A stretch of 64,000 nucleotides of DNA from an uncultured Roseburia sp. (GTDB lineage: Bacteria; Bacillota_A; Clostridia; Lachnospirales; Lachnospiraceae). The translations under genes and the position numbers were made by a program. The notes under the pieces are model-generated. The model ran no database searches and was not told the origin of the DNA. It was given only the letters and a program-made list of their open reading frames with translations. Positions 54,947 through 64,000 of this stretch are shown in pieces (position 1 is the first letter of the stretch; every line of letters starts with the position of its first letter). Where the stretch lies: positions 112,663 through 176,662 of the forward strand of contig USRX01000002.1 of the NCBI GenBank assembly GCA_900557275.1. Reading direction: 5' to 3'.

Positions 54947-55900
54947 GTGACAGAACAGGAAACCAGTGTACAGGGTAAAATTTTACGGGATCTGATCGCC
55001 CGGGTAACCTCCGATAACCTGATCGGAAGAAAATTAAAAAATGGAGAGATTCGCAAAAAGTTAGTGGAACCGGCATGGAAATGTCCGGAGCATTATACGC
55101 TTTCGGAAATCCCATTACATAACTGTAAGGCGGAACTACTGACGGCAGACGAAGGAAATGACCGTTATATTCTCTTACAGCTTCACGGCGGCGGTTATAT
55201 CGGTGCTATGCGGAACGTGTACCGCAGTTTTGCAGGATTATACAGCGAACTTGGAAATGGAATGCCGGTATTTACGGTAGATTATCGTGTGGCACCGGAG
55301 AATCCATATCCGGCGGCTCTGGAAGATGCGGTAACTGCATATAACTGGCTGTTGGATTATGGCTGGCAGGCGCACGAGATCATCGTGGCAGGAGACTCCG
55401 CAGGTGGCGGTCTTGCCATGGCGTTGTGCATGTATCTGAAAAATCAGAACCGCCCATTACCGGCTGGGATTATTGCCATGTCTCCATGGACAGATCTGAC
55501 CTCATCCGGTCCTTCTTATGTGGAAAATTATGAACGTGATCCGTTGTTTGGTAATACGAGGGACAGCCTTATCTATAACAAGGATTACATACAGGACGAA
55601 GATCCTACGAATCCATATATTTCCCCATTGTTTGGGGATTTCAGGGGATTTCCGCCGATGCTTATTCAGGTAGGAAGTTACGAGATGCTTCTGAGCGATT
55701 CTATTGCGGCAGCAGAAAAAGCAAAAGGAGCCAGAGTAAAAGTTCGTTTGAGTGTATATGAAGGCATGTTCCATGTGTTCCAGATGGCGTTGTTACTTTT
55801 ACCGGAATCCAAACGCGCCTGGGCGGAAGTCGGACGTTTCCTTGACATTATTATGGAGATGGAAGAGAAGGAAAACAGTGAGAAGGAAACAGATAGATAA
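54947..55900 (+). CDS. Alpha/beta hydrolase, hormone-sensitive-lipase type
   Basis: A 317-residue esterase-like protein. LLQLHGGGYIGAM near residue 80 forms the oxyanion hole (HGGG), VAGDSAGGGLAMALC near 147 holds the nucleophile Ser, and the late GSYEMLLSDS and GMFHVFQ hold the acid and His. No signal peptide is seen, so it acts in the cytoplasm on acyl esters of small alcohols or drugs. It starts with GTG, with AGGAGG 8 nt upstream, 316 nt after DUF6320. With the acyltransferase it could form an ester-making/ester-breaking pair. Confidence 0.88.
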   Translation: MTEQETSVQGKILRDLIARVTSDNLIGRKLKNGEIRKKLVEPAWKCPEHYTLSEIPLHNCKAELLTADEGNDRYILLQLHGGGYIGAMRNVYRSFAGLYSELGNGMPVFTVDYRVAPENPYPAALEDAVTAYNWLLDYGWQAHEIIVAGDSAGGGLAMALCMYLKNQNRPLPAGIIAMSPWTDLTSSGPSYVENYERDPLFGNTRDSLIYNKDYIQDEDPTNPYISPLFGDFRGFPPMLIQVGSYEMLLSDSIAAAEKAKGARVKVRLSVYEGMFHVFQMALLLLPESKRAWAEVGRFLDIIMEMEEKENSEKETDR

Positions 55901-56009
55901 ACAGACTCTATTGAAAGATGGATTCGCATGTACACATAGGATATTCCGGTAAGTAAAAAGAAAGTATCCTTGAGAAAATTTTGAGAACATAAAAGGATAA
56001 AATAAACAG

Positions 56010-56957
56010 GTGGCGGAACAAAATAACTTTAGAGAGAACAGAATAATTTCATGTAAGAAGGAATTATTAAGAAATTGCAAGCTGTGTCCCAGAAACTGCG
56101 GCACAGACCGCTTGGCAGGAGAACGTGGTTATTGTGGACAGACCGCAGAATTGACGGCAGCCAGAGCCGCTCTCCATATGTGGGAAGAACCGTGTATTTC
56201 TGGTAATTGTGGATCGGGAACTGTATTTTTTACCGGCTGTGCCCTGCATTGCGTGTTTTGCCAAAATGGGAAAATTGCCAATGGAAAGCTTGGAAAGTCG
56301 CTTTCTGTGGAGCGATTGGCAGAGATTTTTCTGGAGTTACAGGAACAGGGCGCGGCAAATATCAATCTGGTAACGGCAGGGCATTTTGTACTTCAGGTCA
56401 TAGCGGCACTGGATCGGGCAAAAGCGAAGGGGCTGCATCTGCCGGTGGTATATAACACCAGCGGTTATGAAAAAGTGGAAAACCTGCGTTTACTAGAAGG
56501 ATATGTGGATATCTACTTGCCGGATTTTAAATACTGGGAGCCGGAGACGGCGCAGAACTATTCCCATGCACCGGATTACCCGATGTATGCGAAAGCTGCC
56601 ATTGCTGAAATGGTGCGACAGACTGGAGCACCGGTTTTTGAGGGCGATATGCTCAAACGAGGCACAATGGTACGGCATTTGCTGCTTCCCGGTCATGTCA
56701 GGGAAGCAAAACAGATCATTTCTTATCTTCACGAAACCTATGGGAATCAGATCTACATCAGCATCATGAACCAGTACACACCCATGGCAGGGATAGAGAC
56801 TGCCGGTTATCCGGAGCTAGCTCGTAAAGTAACTTCACGGGAGTATGAAAAAGTACTGGATCATGCCATCAATATTGGTGTGGAAAATGGATTCATGCAG
56901 GAAGGCGGAACGGCATCTGAGAGTTTTATCCCGGATTTTGAGTGTCAGGGGATATAG
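56010..56957 (+). CDS. Radical SAM protein, PflA-like (COG1313 type)
   Basis: A 315-residue radical SAM protein. The cluster motif C-x3-C-x2-C is TGCALHCVFCQNG near residues 76-87. An extra N-terminal Cys group (NCKLCPRNCG...GYCG, residues 22-42) may bind a second cluster. The family is like pyruvate formate-lyase activating enzymes but its substrate is not known. The GTG start at 56010 has AAGGA about 12 nt upstream, so the exact start is uncertain. Confidence 0.87.
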   Translation: MAEQNNFRENRIISCKKELLRNCKLCPRNCGTDRLAGERGYCGQTAELTAARAALHMWEEPCISGNCGSGTVFFTGCALHCVFCQNGKIANGKLGKSLSVERLAEIFLELQEQGAANINLVTAGHFVLQVIAALDRAKAKGLHLPVVYNTSGYEKVENLRLLEGYVDIYLPDFKYWEPETAQNYSHAPDYPMYAKAAIAEMVRQTGAPVFEGDMLKRGTMVRHLLLPGHVREAKQIISYLHETYGNQIYISIMNQYTPMAGIETAGYPELARKVTSREYEKVLDHAINIGVENGFMQEGGTASESFIPDFECQGI

Positions 56958-57126
56958 GAGAAAATATAGAAACTTAAACGCATTTTTAGATACAGAAAAA
57001 GGGTACGAAAAGAAAACAGACGGTTATCCACAGATTGACATTGAAGGGGATACCACCTATAATTGTAAAAAATGAAAAGAAAGGATGCGTGGGAGAGAGC
57101 TGTGGAAACTCCTGCGCCGGATAGAT

Positions 57127-58863
57127 ATGAAAAAAATGTATTTAAGGAAAAGGGTGCTGACCTGTATGACGGCAGCGATCCTGGCTGCATCAGCGGGGTT
57201 TGCGGGAAGCGGTCTGTCTGCACAGGCTGCATCTTATATCAAAAGCGATAATACGATTATCCGTGATGCGGCAAATGGAAACATGATCGGCGGGATCAAT
57301 CAGGGAACAGAAGTAGAGATTGTAGAATCTAAGACGGGAACAGATGGGATGACCTGGCATCATGTGCGGTATGCAGCAAATGGAACTACCGCAGAAGGAT
57401 GGGTGCGTTCGGATCTGATCGCAGATAATGGAACAACTGCAGAGGAAACAGACGGTAATGACGGAACAGATGCAGCTGGTGCGGATCAGAGTGCAGATGT
57501 AACCGGCATTTCCGGAGATGGATATCAGACATCTTCTGAGAATACGTTTGATGTTCAGGGAAAGACGATGACCATTGCCGGCAGAATTGATTCAGGGAAG
57601 ATTCCGGCTCATTTTAGTGCTAAGACTATTACATATAACGGAAACGATATCCGTGCATATAAGTATGATGCCGGCGAAGTGTACCTGGTTTATCTGACGG
57701 ATGAAGCCGGTAAAGGCGATTTTTATGTGCTGGATATGCAGAAAAATATCGTAACATCTTATATCAGCGTCGGAACAGAAGAGAATCCGTTGGTTCTTCT
57801 GCTGCCGCCGGATAATGCGAATGTTTCGGATTCTTATGGAAAAACTGTTTTTGCGGTAAGTGAAACTGCAGGAATTACTGCATATCAGTATAATCAGCCG
57901 GAAGACACTCTTCGGTCAGATGCGATCCTGGGTGAATATTATTATGTTTATGGAATGACGCTGGATGGAGTTGCCAGATGGTATCTGTATGATAATGGCG
58001 GAAATACATTTGTACGTTCTGTCACTGATCTCAGTGTGGACCTGAACGCAGAAGATGCGTCGGATGATGCAGCGACTGTAAAGGATAACAGCCTGGATAA
58101 AATGATCATTGTCGGATTGGGAGTTCTTTGTGTTATTTTCTTTGTCCTGATGATTGTCTTTGCCGGTAAGAGCAGAAGTGCCCGTAAATATCTCCCGGAA
58201 GAAACTTTCGATGAAGATGATGAAGAAGAGATCATGACTCGTGCGGAAAGACGCAGAGAAGATCGCAAATACCGTCATTTTATGGATGATCTTCCGGAAA
58301 ATGATGAAGAGGAAGCAGCTGCTGAAAAAACGGAGCCGGTATTTAAAGAAATTGCAGATGACGGAGAAGTATATCTTGATGAAGATGAGAATGGTCCGGC
58401 ACCAGCGGACGTGACTGATTTCAGAGAGGAATCCCCTTCAGGAGAAACAGAAGATCTGTCTGCCACAAAACCTATGCCACTGGTAAAACGGTTCTGTGAG
58501 ACAGATACCGAGACGGAGATTTCTCAAAAAGAAACAGGTATGGAGCAGATTCTGGGTAAGGAGATTCCATCCGATGAAGAGGATATGGCGTCGTCTGATA
58601 AAGAAGAATTGGAAGATCTTGAGAGAATGCTGATGGCAGGTCTTCAGGATGCGTTGAAGGAACAGGAAGAAGAGGGTTCGGACGAGGACTTGCAGGAAAT
58701 GGTTCAGGATGCTGTACAGGAAGAAGACGATGCGCAGAAGAAGCAGGCAGGTAAAGAAAAAACAGCCGCTTCACATCATGAGAAAAAACATGGAAAAAAT
58801 CAGCATGGAAAGAAAAACGGAAAAGATGCCTGGGATGACGAACTGGAATTTTTAGATCTCTGA
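57127..58863 (+). CDS. Secreted-SH3/membrane/acidic-tail protein, uncharacterised
   Basis: A 578-residue protein. A signal peptide (MKKMYLRKRVLTCMTAAILAA..., cleavage near SAQAA, residue 35) is followed by a bacterial SH3-like domain (about 36-100), a second extracellular domain (about 140-310), one membrane segment (about 333-355, MIIVGLGVLCVIFFVLMIVF) and a very acidic cytoplasmic tail of 220 residues, ending in a Lys/His-rich patch and DDELEFLDL. The start at 57127 is chosen because it gives a normal signal peptide; an earlier in-frame ATG at 57085 is possible and neither has a good ribosome binding site. Envelope sensing or a scaffold role is inferred only from the layout. Confidence 0.72.
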   Translation: MKKMYLRKRVLTCMTAAILAASAGFAGSGLSAQAASYIKSDNTIIRDAANGNMIGGINQGTEVEIVESKTGTDGMTWHHVRYAANGTTAEGWVRSDLIADNGTTAEETDGNDGTDAAGADQSADVTGISGDGYQTSSENTFDVQGKTMTIAGRIDSGKIPAHFSAKTITYNGNDIRAYKYDAGEVYLVYLTDEAGKGDFYVLDMQKNIVTSYISVGTEENPLVLLLPPDNANVSDSYGKTVFAVSETAGITAYQYNQPEDTLRSDAILGEYYYVYGMTLDGVARWYLYDNGGNTFVRSVTDLSVDLNAEDASDDAATVKDNSLDKMIIVGLGVLCVIFFVLMIVFAGKSRSARKYLPEETFDEDDEEEIMTRAERRREDRKYRHFMDDLPENDEEEAAAEKTEPVFKEIADDGEVYLDEDENGPAPADVTDFREESPSGETEDLSATKPMPLVKRFCETDTETEISQKETGMEQILGKEIPSDEEDMASSDKEELEDLERMLMAGLQDALKEQEEEGSDEDLQEMVQDAVQEEDDAQKKQAGKEKTAASHHEKKHGKNQHGKKNGKDAWDDELEFLDL

Positions 58864-58905
58864 TGTACCTGGTTTTTCGGTAATTTGACTAGAATATTGA
58901 AAATA

Positions 58906-58951
58906 AAAAAGCTTTGTTGCAAAATGATGAAATTGCAGCAGGGCTTTTTTT
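58906..58951 (+). terminator. Terminator after the SH3/membrane protein gene
   Basis: AAAAAGCTTTGTTGCAA pairs with TTGCAGCAGGGCTTTTT (one or two mismatches), followed by T-rich sequence. Confidence 0.75.
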
Positions 58952-59068
58952 GTTTTTCGGTAAAAAGTTTCACTGATATGCAGGAAGAAATCTATAGAAA
59001 TGAGTATAAATGCTTAGCTTATGATAAGATGCCTTGTAAAACTACAAATAAAACAGCCGGTTCTGTTC

Positions 59069-59097
59069 TTGACAAGTAATTGCAACTGTTATATCAT
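59069..59097 (+). promoter_or_regulatory. Promoter of the gntR-clpC-radA operon
   Basis: TTGACA (59069-59074), 17 nt, TATCAT (59092-59097), 32 nt before the regulator start codon. Confidence 0.75.
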
Positions 59098-59106
59098 CGA
59101 TATAAC
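59088..59106 (+). promoter_or_regulatory. Palindromic operator over the -10 box
   Basis: GTTATATCATCGATATAAC is a perfect 7-5-7 inverted repeat that covers the -10 box. A site of this place and shape is typical of autorepression by small GntR (YtrA-type) regulators, and such a regulator is the next gene. Confidence 0.75.
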
Positions 59107-59128
59107 ACACATGAAAAAGGGTGAGAAA

Positions 59129-59503
59129 ATGTACATAGAAATTGATTTTAACAGTGATGAAGCGCTCTATATGCAGTTACGGAATCAGATCATTCTCGGA
59201 ATTGCCACACATCAGTATGTGGAGGGAGATTCGTTGCCGTCTGTTCGCCAGCTGGCAGAAGAGATCGGTATCAATATGCATACTGTAAACAAAGCATATG
59301 GCGTCTTAAAGCAGGAGGGGTTGATCAGACTGGATCGCAGACGCGGTGCGGTAATCTCTCTTGATCTGGATAAAATTAAGGCGATGACAGAGCTGAGTGA
59401 AGATCTGCGCATGGTCATTGCAAAAGCCTGCTGTAAAAATGTCAGCAGAGATGAGATCCATGCCCTGATCGATGAGATTTATGATGAATATAGAAATGGC
59501 TGA
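59129..59503 (+). CDS. GntR family regulator, YtrA type
   Basis: A 124-residue regulator. The winged helix-turn-helix covers residues about 10-77 (YMQLRNQIILGIATHQYVEGDSLPSVRQLAEEIGINMHTVNKAYGVLKQEGLI); only about 45 residues follow, too short for a large ligand domain, as in the YtrA subfamily. The start at 59129 has AGGGTGAG just upstream; the ORF from 59021 would run over the promoter. It is followed by clpC after 23 nt. It probably represses its own operon through the palindrome at 59088 and thereby links clpC-radA to a signal that is not known. Confidence 0.9.
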   Translation: MYIEIDFNSDEALYMQLRNQIILGIATHQYVEGDSLPSVRQLAEEIGINMHTVNKAYGVLKQEGLIRLDRRRGAVISLDLDKIKAMTELSEDLRMVIAKACCKNVSRDEIHALIDEIYDEYRNG

Positions 59504-59526
59504 CGCAGTAACAGGAGGATTTTATA

Positions 59527-61983
59527 ATGCGACCATATACAAAACAGGCACAGGCGGTTCTTGATTTTGGAGCAGCAGTGGCGGGAATGATGGATCAGTG
59601 CTCTATTGGCACGGAACATGTTCTGGCAGGGCTGTGTAGGGAACCGGAAGGAATCGCAGGACGGATTCTGGAAGACCTGGAAGTGACAGAAAAAAAGGTT
59701 CTGGATCTGATCGATGAGGTTACGATCCCAGGCAGGAAGGTTCTGTTGAGAGATCCTAAAGAATTTACCCCGGAAACGATGCGTATGCTGGAACGCGCAG
59801 AACAGACAGCAGAGCGCTTTCGCAGTGATACCATTGGCACGGAACATCTTCTTTTTGCGATGATTCAGGAAAAGGAGTGTTCTGCTTCCAGAATTCTGAT
59901 TGCCATGGGAATCAATCCGGCGAAGATTTATGCGGATATTTTAGTGGCGATCGGAAGAGAAGATGCGTTTTCCAAAGAGGAGAGCAAGGCATTACGTTCC
60001 GGGAATGTTCAGAGTGTTTCTGAGACACCGATGCTTGACAAATATGCAAGGGATATGACAAAACAGGCTGCGGAACATAAATTGGATCCGTTGATCGGAA
60101 GAGAACAGCAGTTGCAGCGGATAATTCGCATCCTCAGCAGAAGAACAAAGAATAATCCCTGCCTGATCGGAGAACCGGGTGTGGGAAAGACAGCAATCGC
60201 AGAAGGTCTGGCCCAGCGTATCGCAGATGGACTTGTGCCGGATATTTTGAAAAAGAAACGCCTGATGTCTCTGGACCTGTCTGCAATGGTAGCCGGTTCC
60301 AAATACAGGGGCGAATTTGAAGAACGTATCAAAGGTGTTGTTCAGGAAGTGGAGAATGCCGGGAATGTGATCTTGTTTGTGGATGAAATTCATACAATGA
60401 TCGGTGCTGGTGGTGCAGAAGGTGCGATCGATGCATCAAATATTATGAAACCGGCACTTTCCCGTGGAATTCTACAGATGATCGGCGCAACGACAATACA
60501 GGAATATCGAAAATATATCGAGAAGGATGCTGCCCTGGAACGACGTTTTCAGCCGGTAACTGTTCCGGAGCCGACAAAACAGGAGGCTGTGGAGATACTG
60601 GATGGACTAAAAGAACAGTATGAGAAGCATCATCATGTGCAGATTACCCCGGAAGGGATTCAGGCAGCAGTTGAACTGTCAGAACGTTATATCAATGACC
60701 GTTTTCTTCCGGATAAAGCATTGGATCTTCTGGATGAAGCTGCATCAAAAGTGCATCTTGGTGGCTTTAAGGTCCCGGAGAATTTAGAAAAACAGAAAAA
60801 TCAGATGCTGGATGCACAGGAAGCACTGGATGCAGCCCTTCAGGAAAACCGTTTTGAGGAACTTGGAACTTTACGGAAACAGAAAGCCGCTGTTGAAAAA
60901 AAATATGAGCGGACGTTTGAGCGTTTTCAAAAGGAACAGCAGAAAAAGGTGCTGTCTGTAGGCGAAAATGAGATTGCAGATGTGGTTGCCGACTGGACTG
61001 GAATCCCTGTTCAAAAACTGACAGAAAAAGAATCAGAGCGTCTGAAAAATATGGAGAAGATCCTTCATAAGCGCGTTATTGCTCAGGAAGAAGCGGTCGA
61101 TGCGGTTTCCAAAGCAGTACGCAGAGGCCGTATCGGACTGAAAGATCCGGGAAGACCAATCGGTTCTTTTCTGTTCCTTGGTCCTACAGGTGTAGGAAAG
61201 ACAGAGATTTCCAAAGCACTGGCAGAAGCGGTGTTCGGAAGTGAAGATGCCATGATCCGGGTGGATATGTCCGAGTATATGGAGAAGCACAGCGTATCGA
61301 AAATGATCGGTTCTCCGCCAGGATATGTAGGATATGACGAGGGTGGACAGCTCAGCGAAAAGGTACGGAGAAACCCATATTCCGTCATTTTGTTTGATGA
61401 GATCGAGAAAGCACATCCGGATGTATTTAATATTCTGTTACAGGTACTGGATGATGGTCATATCACAGATGCACAGGGACGTGTTGTAGATTTTAAAAAC
61501 ACGATCATCATTATGACATCCAATGCCGGAGCGAAGACGATCATTGAACCGAAAAAACTGGGATTTGGCGTGCAGGAAGATGCAAAGGCAGATCATGCCC
61601 GTATGAAATCCAACGTTATGGAAGAAGTGCGCCGTATTTTTAAACCGGAGTTCTTAAACCGTATTGATGAGATTATTGTATTCCATGCGCTTACGAAAGA
61701 GCATATGAAGAAGATTGTGACGTTGATGACTCGTTCTCTGGAAAAACGTTGTCAGACACAGCTTGATATTCATCTTCATATCCGGGATTCTGTGAAAAAA
61801 TATATTGTCGATGAATCCTTTGATCCGAAATACGGTGCAAGACCGCTGCGACGCATGATCCAGACCAGTCTGGAGGATGCGCTGGCAGAAGAGATCCTTG
61901 CCGGAAATGTCCAGACCGGGGATGAAGTAGATGTAGGTGTGCGGAATAAAAAAGTTAATTTTATCGTAAAAAGTAAAAATTAA
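59527..61983 (+). CDS. clpC: ATP-dependent Clp protease ATPase subunit ClpC
   Basis: An 818-residue Clp/Hsp100 ATPase: N-terminal double Clp-N domain (1-150), first AAA+ domain with GEPGVGKTA near residue 215 and [15 protein letters not shown] near 283, a middle coiled region near 415-475, and a second AAA+ domain with GPTGVGKTE near 555 and [14 protein letters not shown] near 620. It unfolds proteins for ClpP. AGGAGG lies 8 nt before the start. In Bacillus clpC follows ctsR-mcsA-mcsB; here a GntR gene takes that place. radA follows after 17 nt. Confidence 0.96.
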   Translation: MRPYTKQAQAVLDFGAAVAGMMDQCSIGTEHVLAGLCREPEGIAGRILEDLEVTEKKVLDLIDEVTIPGRKVLLRDPKEFTPETMRMLERAEQTAERFRSDTIGTEHLLFAMIQEKECSASRILIAMGINPAKIYADILVAIGREDAFSKEESKALRSGNVQSVSETPMLDKYARDMTKQAAEHKLDPLIGREQQLQRIIRILSRRTKNNPCLIGEPGVGKTAIAEGLAQRIADGLVPDILKKKRLMSLDLSAMVAGSKYRGEFEERIKGVVQEVENAGNVILFVDEIHTMIGAGGAEGAIDASNIMKPALSRGILQMIGATTIQEYRKYIEKDAALERRFQPVTVPEPTKQEAVEILDGLKEQYEKHHHVQITPEGIQAAVELSERYINDRFLPDKALDLLDEAASKVHLGGFKVPENLEKQKNQMLDAQEALDAALQENRFEELGTLRKQKAAVEKKYERTFERFQKEQQKKVLSVGENEIADVVADWTGIPVQKLTEKESERLKNMEKILHKRVIAQEEAVDAVSKAVRRGRIGLKDPGRPIGSFLFLGPTGVGKTEISKALAEAVFGSEDAMIRVDMSEYMEKHSVSKMIGSPPGYVGYDEGGQLSEKVRRNPYSVILFDEIEKAHPDVFNILLQVLDDGHITDAQGRVVDFKNTIIIMTSNAGAKTIIEPKKLGFGVQEDAKADHARMKSNVMEEVRRIFKPEFLNRIDEIIVFHALTKEHMKKIVTLMTRSLEKRCQTQLDIHLHIRDSVKKYIVDESFDPKYGARPLRRMIQTSLEDALAEEILAGNVQTGDEVDVGVRNKKVNFIVKSKN

Positions 61984-62000
61984 GAAAGAGCATAGGGTAA

Positions 62001-63383
62001 ATGGCAAAAGGGAAAACAACGGTATTTTTCTGCCAGTCTTGTGGATACGAATCCTCCAAATGGATGGGGCAGTGTCCGGGATGCAGGGAATGGAATACAT
62101 TTGTGGAAGAGACTGTAGATAAAAAAGCAGAAAAGATATTATCTTCCGATCATGGTAAGACACACAAACCGGTGTCTCTTAATTCTGTAGTGATGGAACA
62201 GGAAGAACGGATTCAGACAGGAATGCAGGAATTTGATCGTGTGCTGGGTGGCGGTATCGTCCCTGGCTCCCTTGTGCTGGTTGGCGGTGATCCCGGTATC
62301 GGTAAATCCACGCTGTTATTGCAGATCTGCCAGATTCTTTCTCAGATGAAACGATCCACACTGTATATATCAGGCGAGGAATCCTTACAGCAGATTAAGA
62401 TCCGTGCGGACAGGATCGGACAGTTTACAGATAGTCTGCATCTGCTCTGCGAGACGAACCTGAACACGATCCGTGCGATGATTGAACGGGAAAAACCGCA
62501 GATTGTGATTATCGATTCCATTCAGACGATGTACAGTGAAGATATTACATCTGCTCCGGGAAGTGTATCTCAGGTTCGGGAAGCGACTTCTGCATTTATG
62601 CAGATTGCAAAAGGCGTGGGGATTACCATATTTATTGTAGGACATGTGACCAAGGAAGGTGTTGTAGCCGGTCCGCGTGTGCTGGAACATATGGTAGATA
62701 CGGTTTTGTATTTTGAAGGTGACCGTCATGCGGCATATCGCATTCTGCGGAGTGTGAAAAATCGATTTGGCTCTACAAACGAGATCGGTGTATTTGAAAT
62801 GGGCAGCAACGGATTAAAACAGGTGTTAAATCCATCAGAATATATGTTAAGTGGCAAACCGGAAGGTGCATCTGGCTCTATCGTAACCTGTTCTTTGGAG
62901 GGAACCCGTCCGATCCTGTTGGAAGTGCAGGCATTAGTATGCCGCAGTAACTTTGGAATTCCCCGGCGTACAGCAGCTGGTGCAGATATGAACAGACTGA
63001 ACCTGCTTATGGCTGTACTGGAAAAAAGAAATGGCATGCCTATGGGAAACTGTGATGCCTATGTAAATATTGCCGGAGGCATCCGCATGACAGAACCGGC
63101 ACTGGATCTGGGAATCGTACTTGCACTGGTATCCAGTTTTAAAGATATTTCCATATCAGAAAAGACCATCTGCTTTGGCGAAGTAGGACTGAGCGGCGAA
63201 GTCCGTGCAGTCAATATGGCTCAGCAGAGAGTGCAGGAAGCGAAAAAGCTTGGTTTTGAAACCTGTATCCTCCCAAAAGTCTGCCTGAAAAATATGGGAA
63301 AGACAGAAGGAATCCAGCTCATTGGTGTCTCAGATGTAAGAGAAGCCATACAGGCGATCCTTGCTAATGGGAAAAAGGTTTAA
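62001..63383 (+). CDS. radA: DNA repair protein RadA
   Basis: A 460-residue RecA-like helicase that helps process recombination intermediates. It has the N-terminal zinc finger (FCQSCGYESSKWMGQCPGC, residues 10-28), Walker A GGDPGIGKST near residue 95, the RadA-specific KNRFG motif (SVKNRFGSTNE) near 253, and a C-terminal Lon-like domain. clpC-radA is a conserved Firmicutes order. disA, often next, is absent; an rRNA operon follows. Confidence 0.96.
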   Translation: MAKGKTTVFFCQSCGYESSKWMGQCPGCREWNTFVEETVDKKAEKILSSDHGKTHKPVSLNSVVMEQEERIQTGMQEFDRVLGGGIVPGSLVLVGGDPGIGKSTLLLQICQILSQMKRSTLYISGEESLQQIKIRADRIGQFTDSLHLLCETNLNTIRAMIEREKPQIVIIDSIQTMYSEDITSAPGSVSQVREATSAFMQIAKGVGITIFIVGHVTKEGVVAGPRVLEHMVDTVLYFEGDRHAAYRILRSVKNRFGSTNEIGVFEMGSNGLKQVLNPSEYMLSGKPEGASGSIVTCSLEGTRPILLEVQALVCRSNFGIPRRTAAGADMNRLNLLMAVLEKRNGMPMGNCDAYVNIAGGIRMTEPALDLGIVLALVSSFKDISISEKTICFGEVGLSGEVRAVNMAQQRVQEAKKLGFETCILPKVCLKNMGKTEGIQLIGVSDVREAIQAILANGKKV

Positions 63384-63468
63384 CATTTTTATTACTTTTA
63401 AATTTAATATCAGATATGAGAATGTAAGAATAATATAAGAGAAATTGTAAAAATATGTAAATATCTAG

Positions 63469-63497
63469 TTGACAATTCGGTTAGAAAATGCTAATAT
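63469..63497 (+). promoter_or_regulatory. rRNA operon promoter P1
   Basis: TTGACA (63469), 17 nt, TAATAT (63492); TATAAT at 63495 is an alternative -10 with longer spacing. Confidence 0.75.
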
Positions 63498-63561
63498 AAT
63501 CGAGCTGACTGCGAAACGGATAACCGATTCAAAAGACAGCAAAAAGAAAATAAAAAAGTTG

Positions 63562-63590
63562 TTGACAAAGACATCACAACATGATATTAT
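63562..63590 (+). promoter_or_regulatory. rRNA operon promoter P2
   Basis: TTGACA (63562), 17 nt, TATTAT (63585). The -35 is set in AAAAAAGTTGTTGACAA, shared with P4. Confidence 0.85.
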
Positions 63591-63656
63591 TTTCAAGCTG
63601 ACTCGCGAGACAGAGATGTTCCTCAAAGGACAGCAAAAAATAATCTTAAAAAGCTG

Positions 63657-63685
63657 TTGACAAAGCGCTTTGCTTCTGGTAAGAT
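63657..63685 (+). promoter_or_regulatory. rRNA operon promoter P3
   Basis: TTGACA (63657), 17 nt, TAAGAT (63680), followed by ATAAAAGTTGCTGAAC as in P4. Confidence 0.85.
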
Positions 63686-63731
63686 ATAAAAGTTGCTGAA
63701 CGGCAGCGAAAAAAGAAAAATAAAAAAGTTG

Positions 63732-63760
63732 TTGACAAGCACTTGGTTCTGTGATAAGAT
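63732..63760 (+). promoter_or_regulatory. rRNA operon promoter P4
   Basis: TTGACA (63732), 17 nt, TAAGAT (63755). It is near-identical to P3, 75 nt away, so the two arose by duplication. It is the promoter closest to the 16S gene (about 180 nt). The leader after it holds a perfect CCAGAAC/GTTCTGG palindrome at 63912-63925. Confidence 0.85.
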
Positions 63761-63940
63761 ATAAAAGTTGCTGAACAACAGCAAAACAAAGAACATTGAT
63801 AACTGAACAGTGAAATATCCTTGAAAGATTCATTGAGAAATTTTTTAAGAACAGCTAAGACAAAAGTCAAAGCAACCTAAAACAGTAAAGTTTTGGAACG
63901 ATGGTAAATAGCCAGAACGTTCTGGACAGAACAAACACTT

Positions 63941-64000
<60 letters not shown>

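Noticed and set aside
63469..63660. 63-codon plus-strand ORF before the 16S gene
   Set aside because: It spans two consensus promoters of the rRNA operon and has no ribosome binding site.

Overview
The window looks like chromosomal DNA of a Gram-positive anaerobe, most likely a Lachnospiraceae member (Clostridia). The signs are strong AGGAGG-type ribosome binding sites, moderate GC, TTGACA/TATAAT promoters, YhgE/Pip proteins, the Firmicutes order cysS-mrnC-rlmB-sigma factor, radA after clpC, a 16S rRNA 5' end of clostridial type, and several families (DUF6320, DUF6512) that I associate with Lachnospiraceae. The genus cannot be fixed from sequence reading alone.

Layout. 1-2.7 kb: a TorD-AsrA fusion and AsrB, a sulfite-reductase-like electron-transfer pair. 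3-9 kb: a MATE transporter with an elaborate leader, a stand-alone prephenate dehydratase, an aminotransferase and a FUSC membrane protein. 9.3-13 kb: ispF, a GNAT enzyme, an IS200/IS605-type end remnant, and a sugar nucleotidyltransferase/kinase pair. 13.1-16.8 kb: a decaying metal/heme acquisition locus (fragments of a binding protein and an ATPase, a DUF364 protein, a frameshifted surface protein). 17.1-18.1 kb: an Rpn-type nuclease gene broken by one stop codon. 18.2-22.7 kb: an EEP hydrolase, then cysS-mrnC-rlmB-sigma factor. 23.9-24.9 kb: a Gfo/Idh/MocA oxidoreductase. 25.0-31.7 kb: a thiamine operon behind a TPP riboswitch: leader ORF, thiC, thiD-HAD fusion, thiS, thiG, thiH, thiE. 31.7-37.7 kb: DUF554 and CPBP membrane proteins, an FAD oxidoreductase, an ECF S-component, an amidohydrolase and a previously uncalled 46-residue membrane peptide. 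38-42.7 kb: two tandem YhgE/Pip proteins. 43.5-47.3 kb: an EamA transporter, a Dus enzyme and an M24 peptidase. 47.6-49.9 kb: iscS-iscU plus a hypothetical gene. 50.3-57 kb: aspartate kinase, a YlmH-like protein, an acyltransferase-like/DUF6320/alpha-beta hydrolase group and a radical SAM protein. 57.1-63.4 kb: an SH3/membrane/acidic-tail protein, then GntR regulator-clpC-radA. 63.4-64 kb: four tandem promoters leading into a 16S rRNA gene cut by the window end.

How the genes work together. The thiamine operon covers the pyrimidine branch (ThiC, ThiD), the thiazole branch (ThiS, ThiG, ThiH) and coupling (ThiE), but no ThiF is visible. IscS and IscU supply Fe-S clusters that ThiC, ThiH, the radical SAM protein and AsrA would need. 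The clpC-radA operon is headed by a GntR regulator with its own palindromic operator instead of the ctsR-mcsA-mcsB genes of many Firmicutes. No CRISPR array, tRNA, intact transposase or prophage was seen. A family of short imperfect palindromes is scattered through at least five intergenic gaps.
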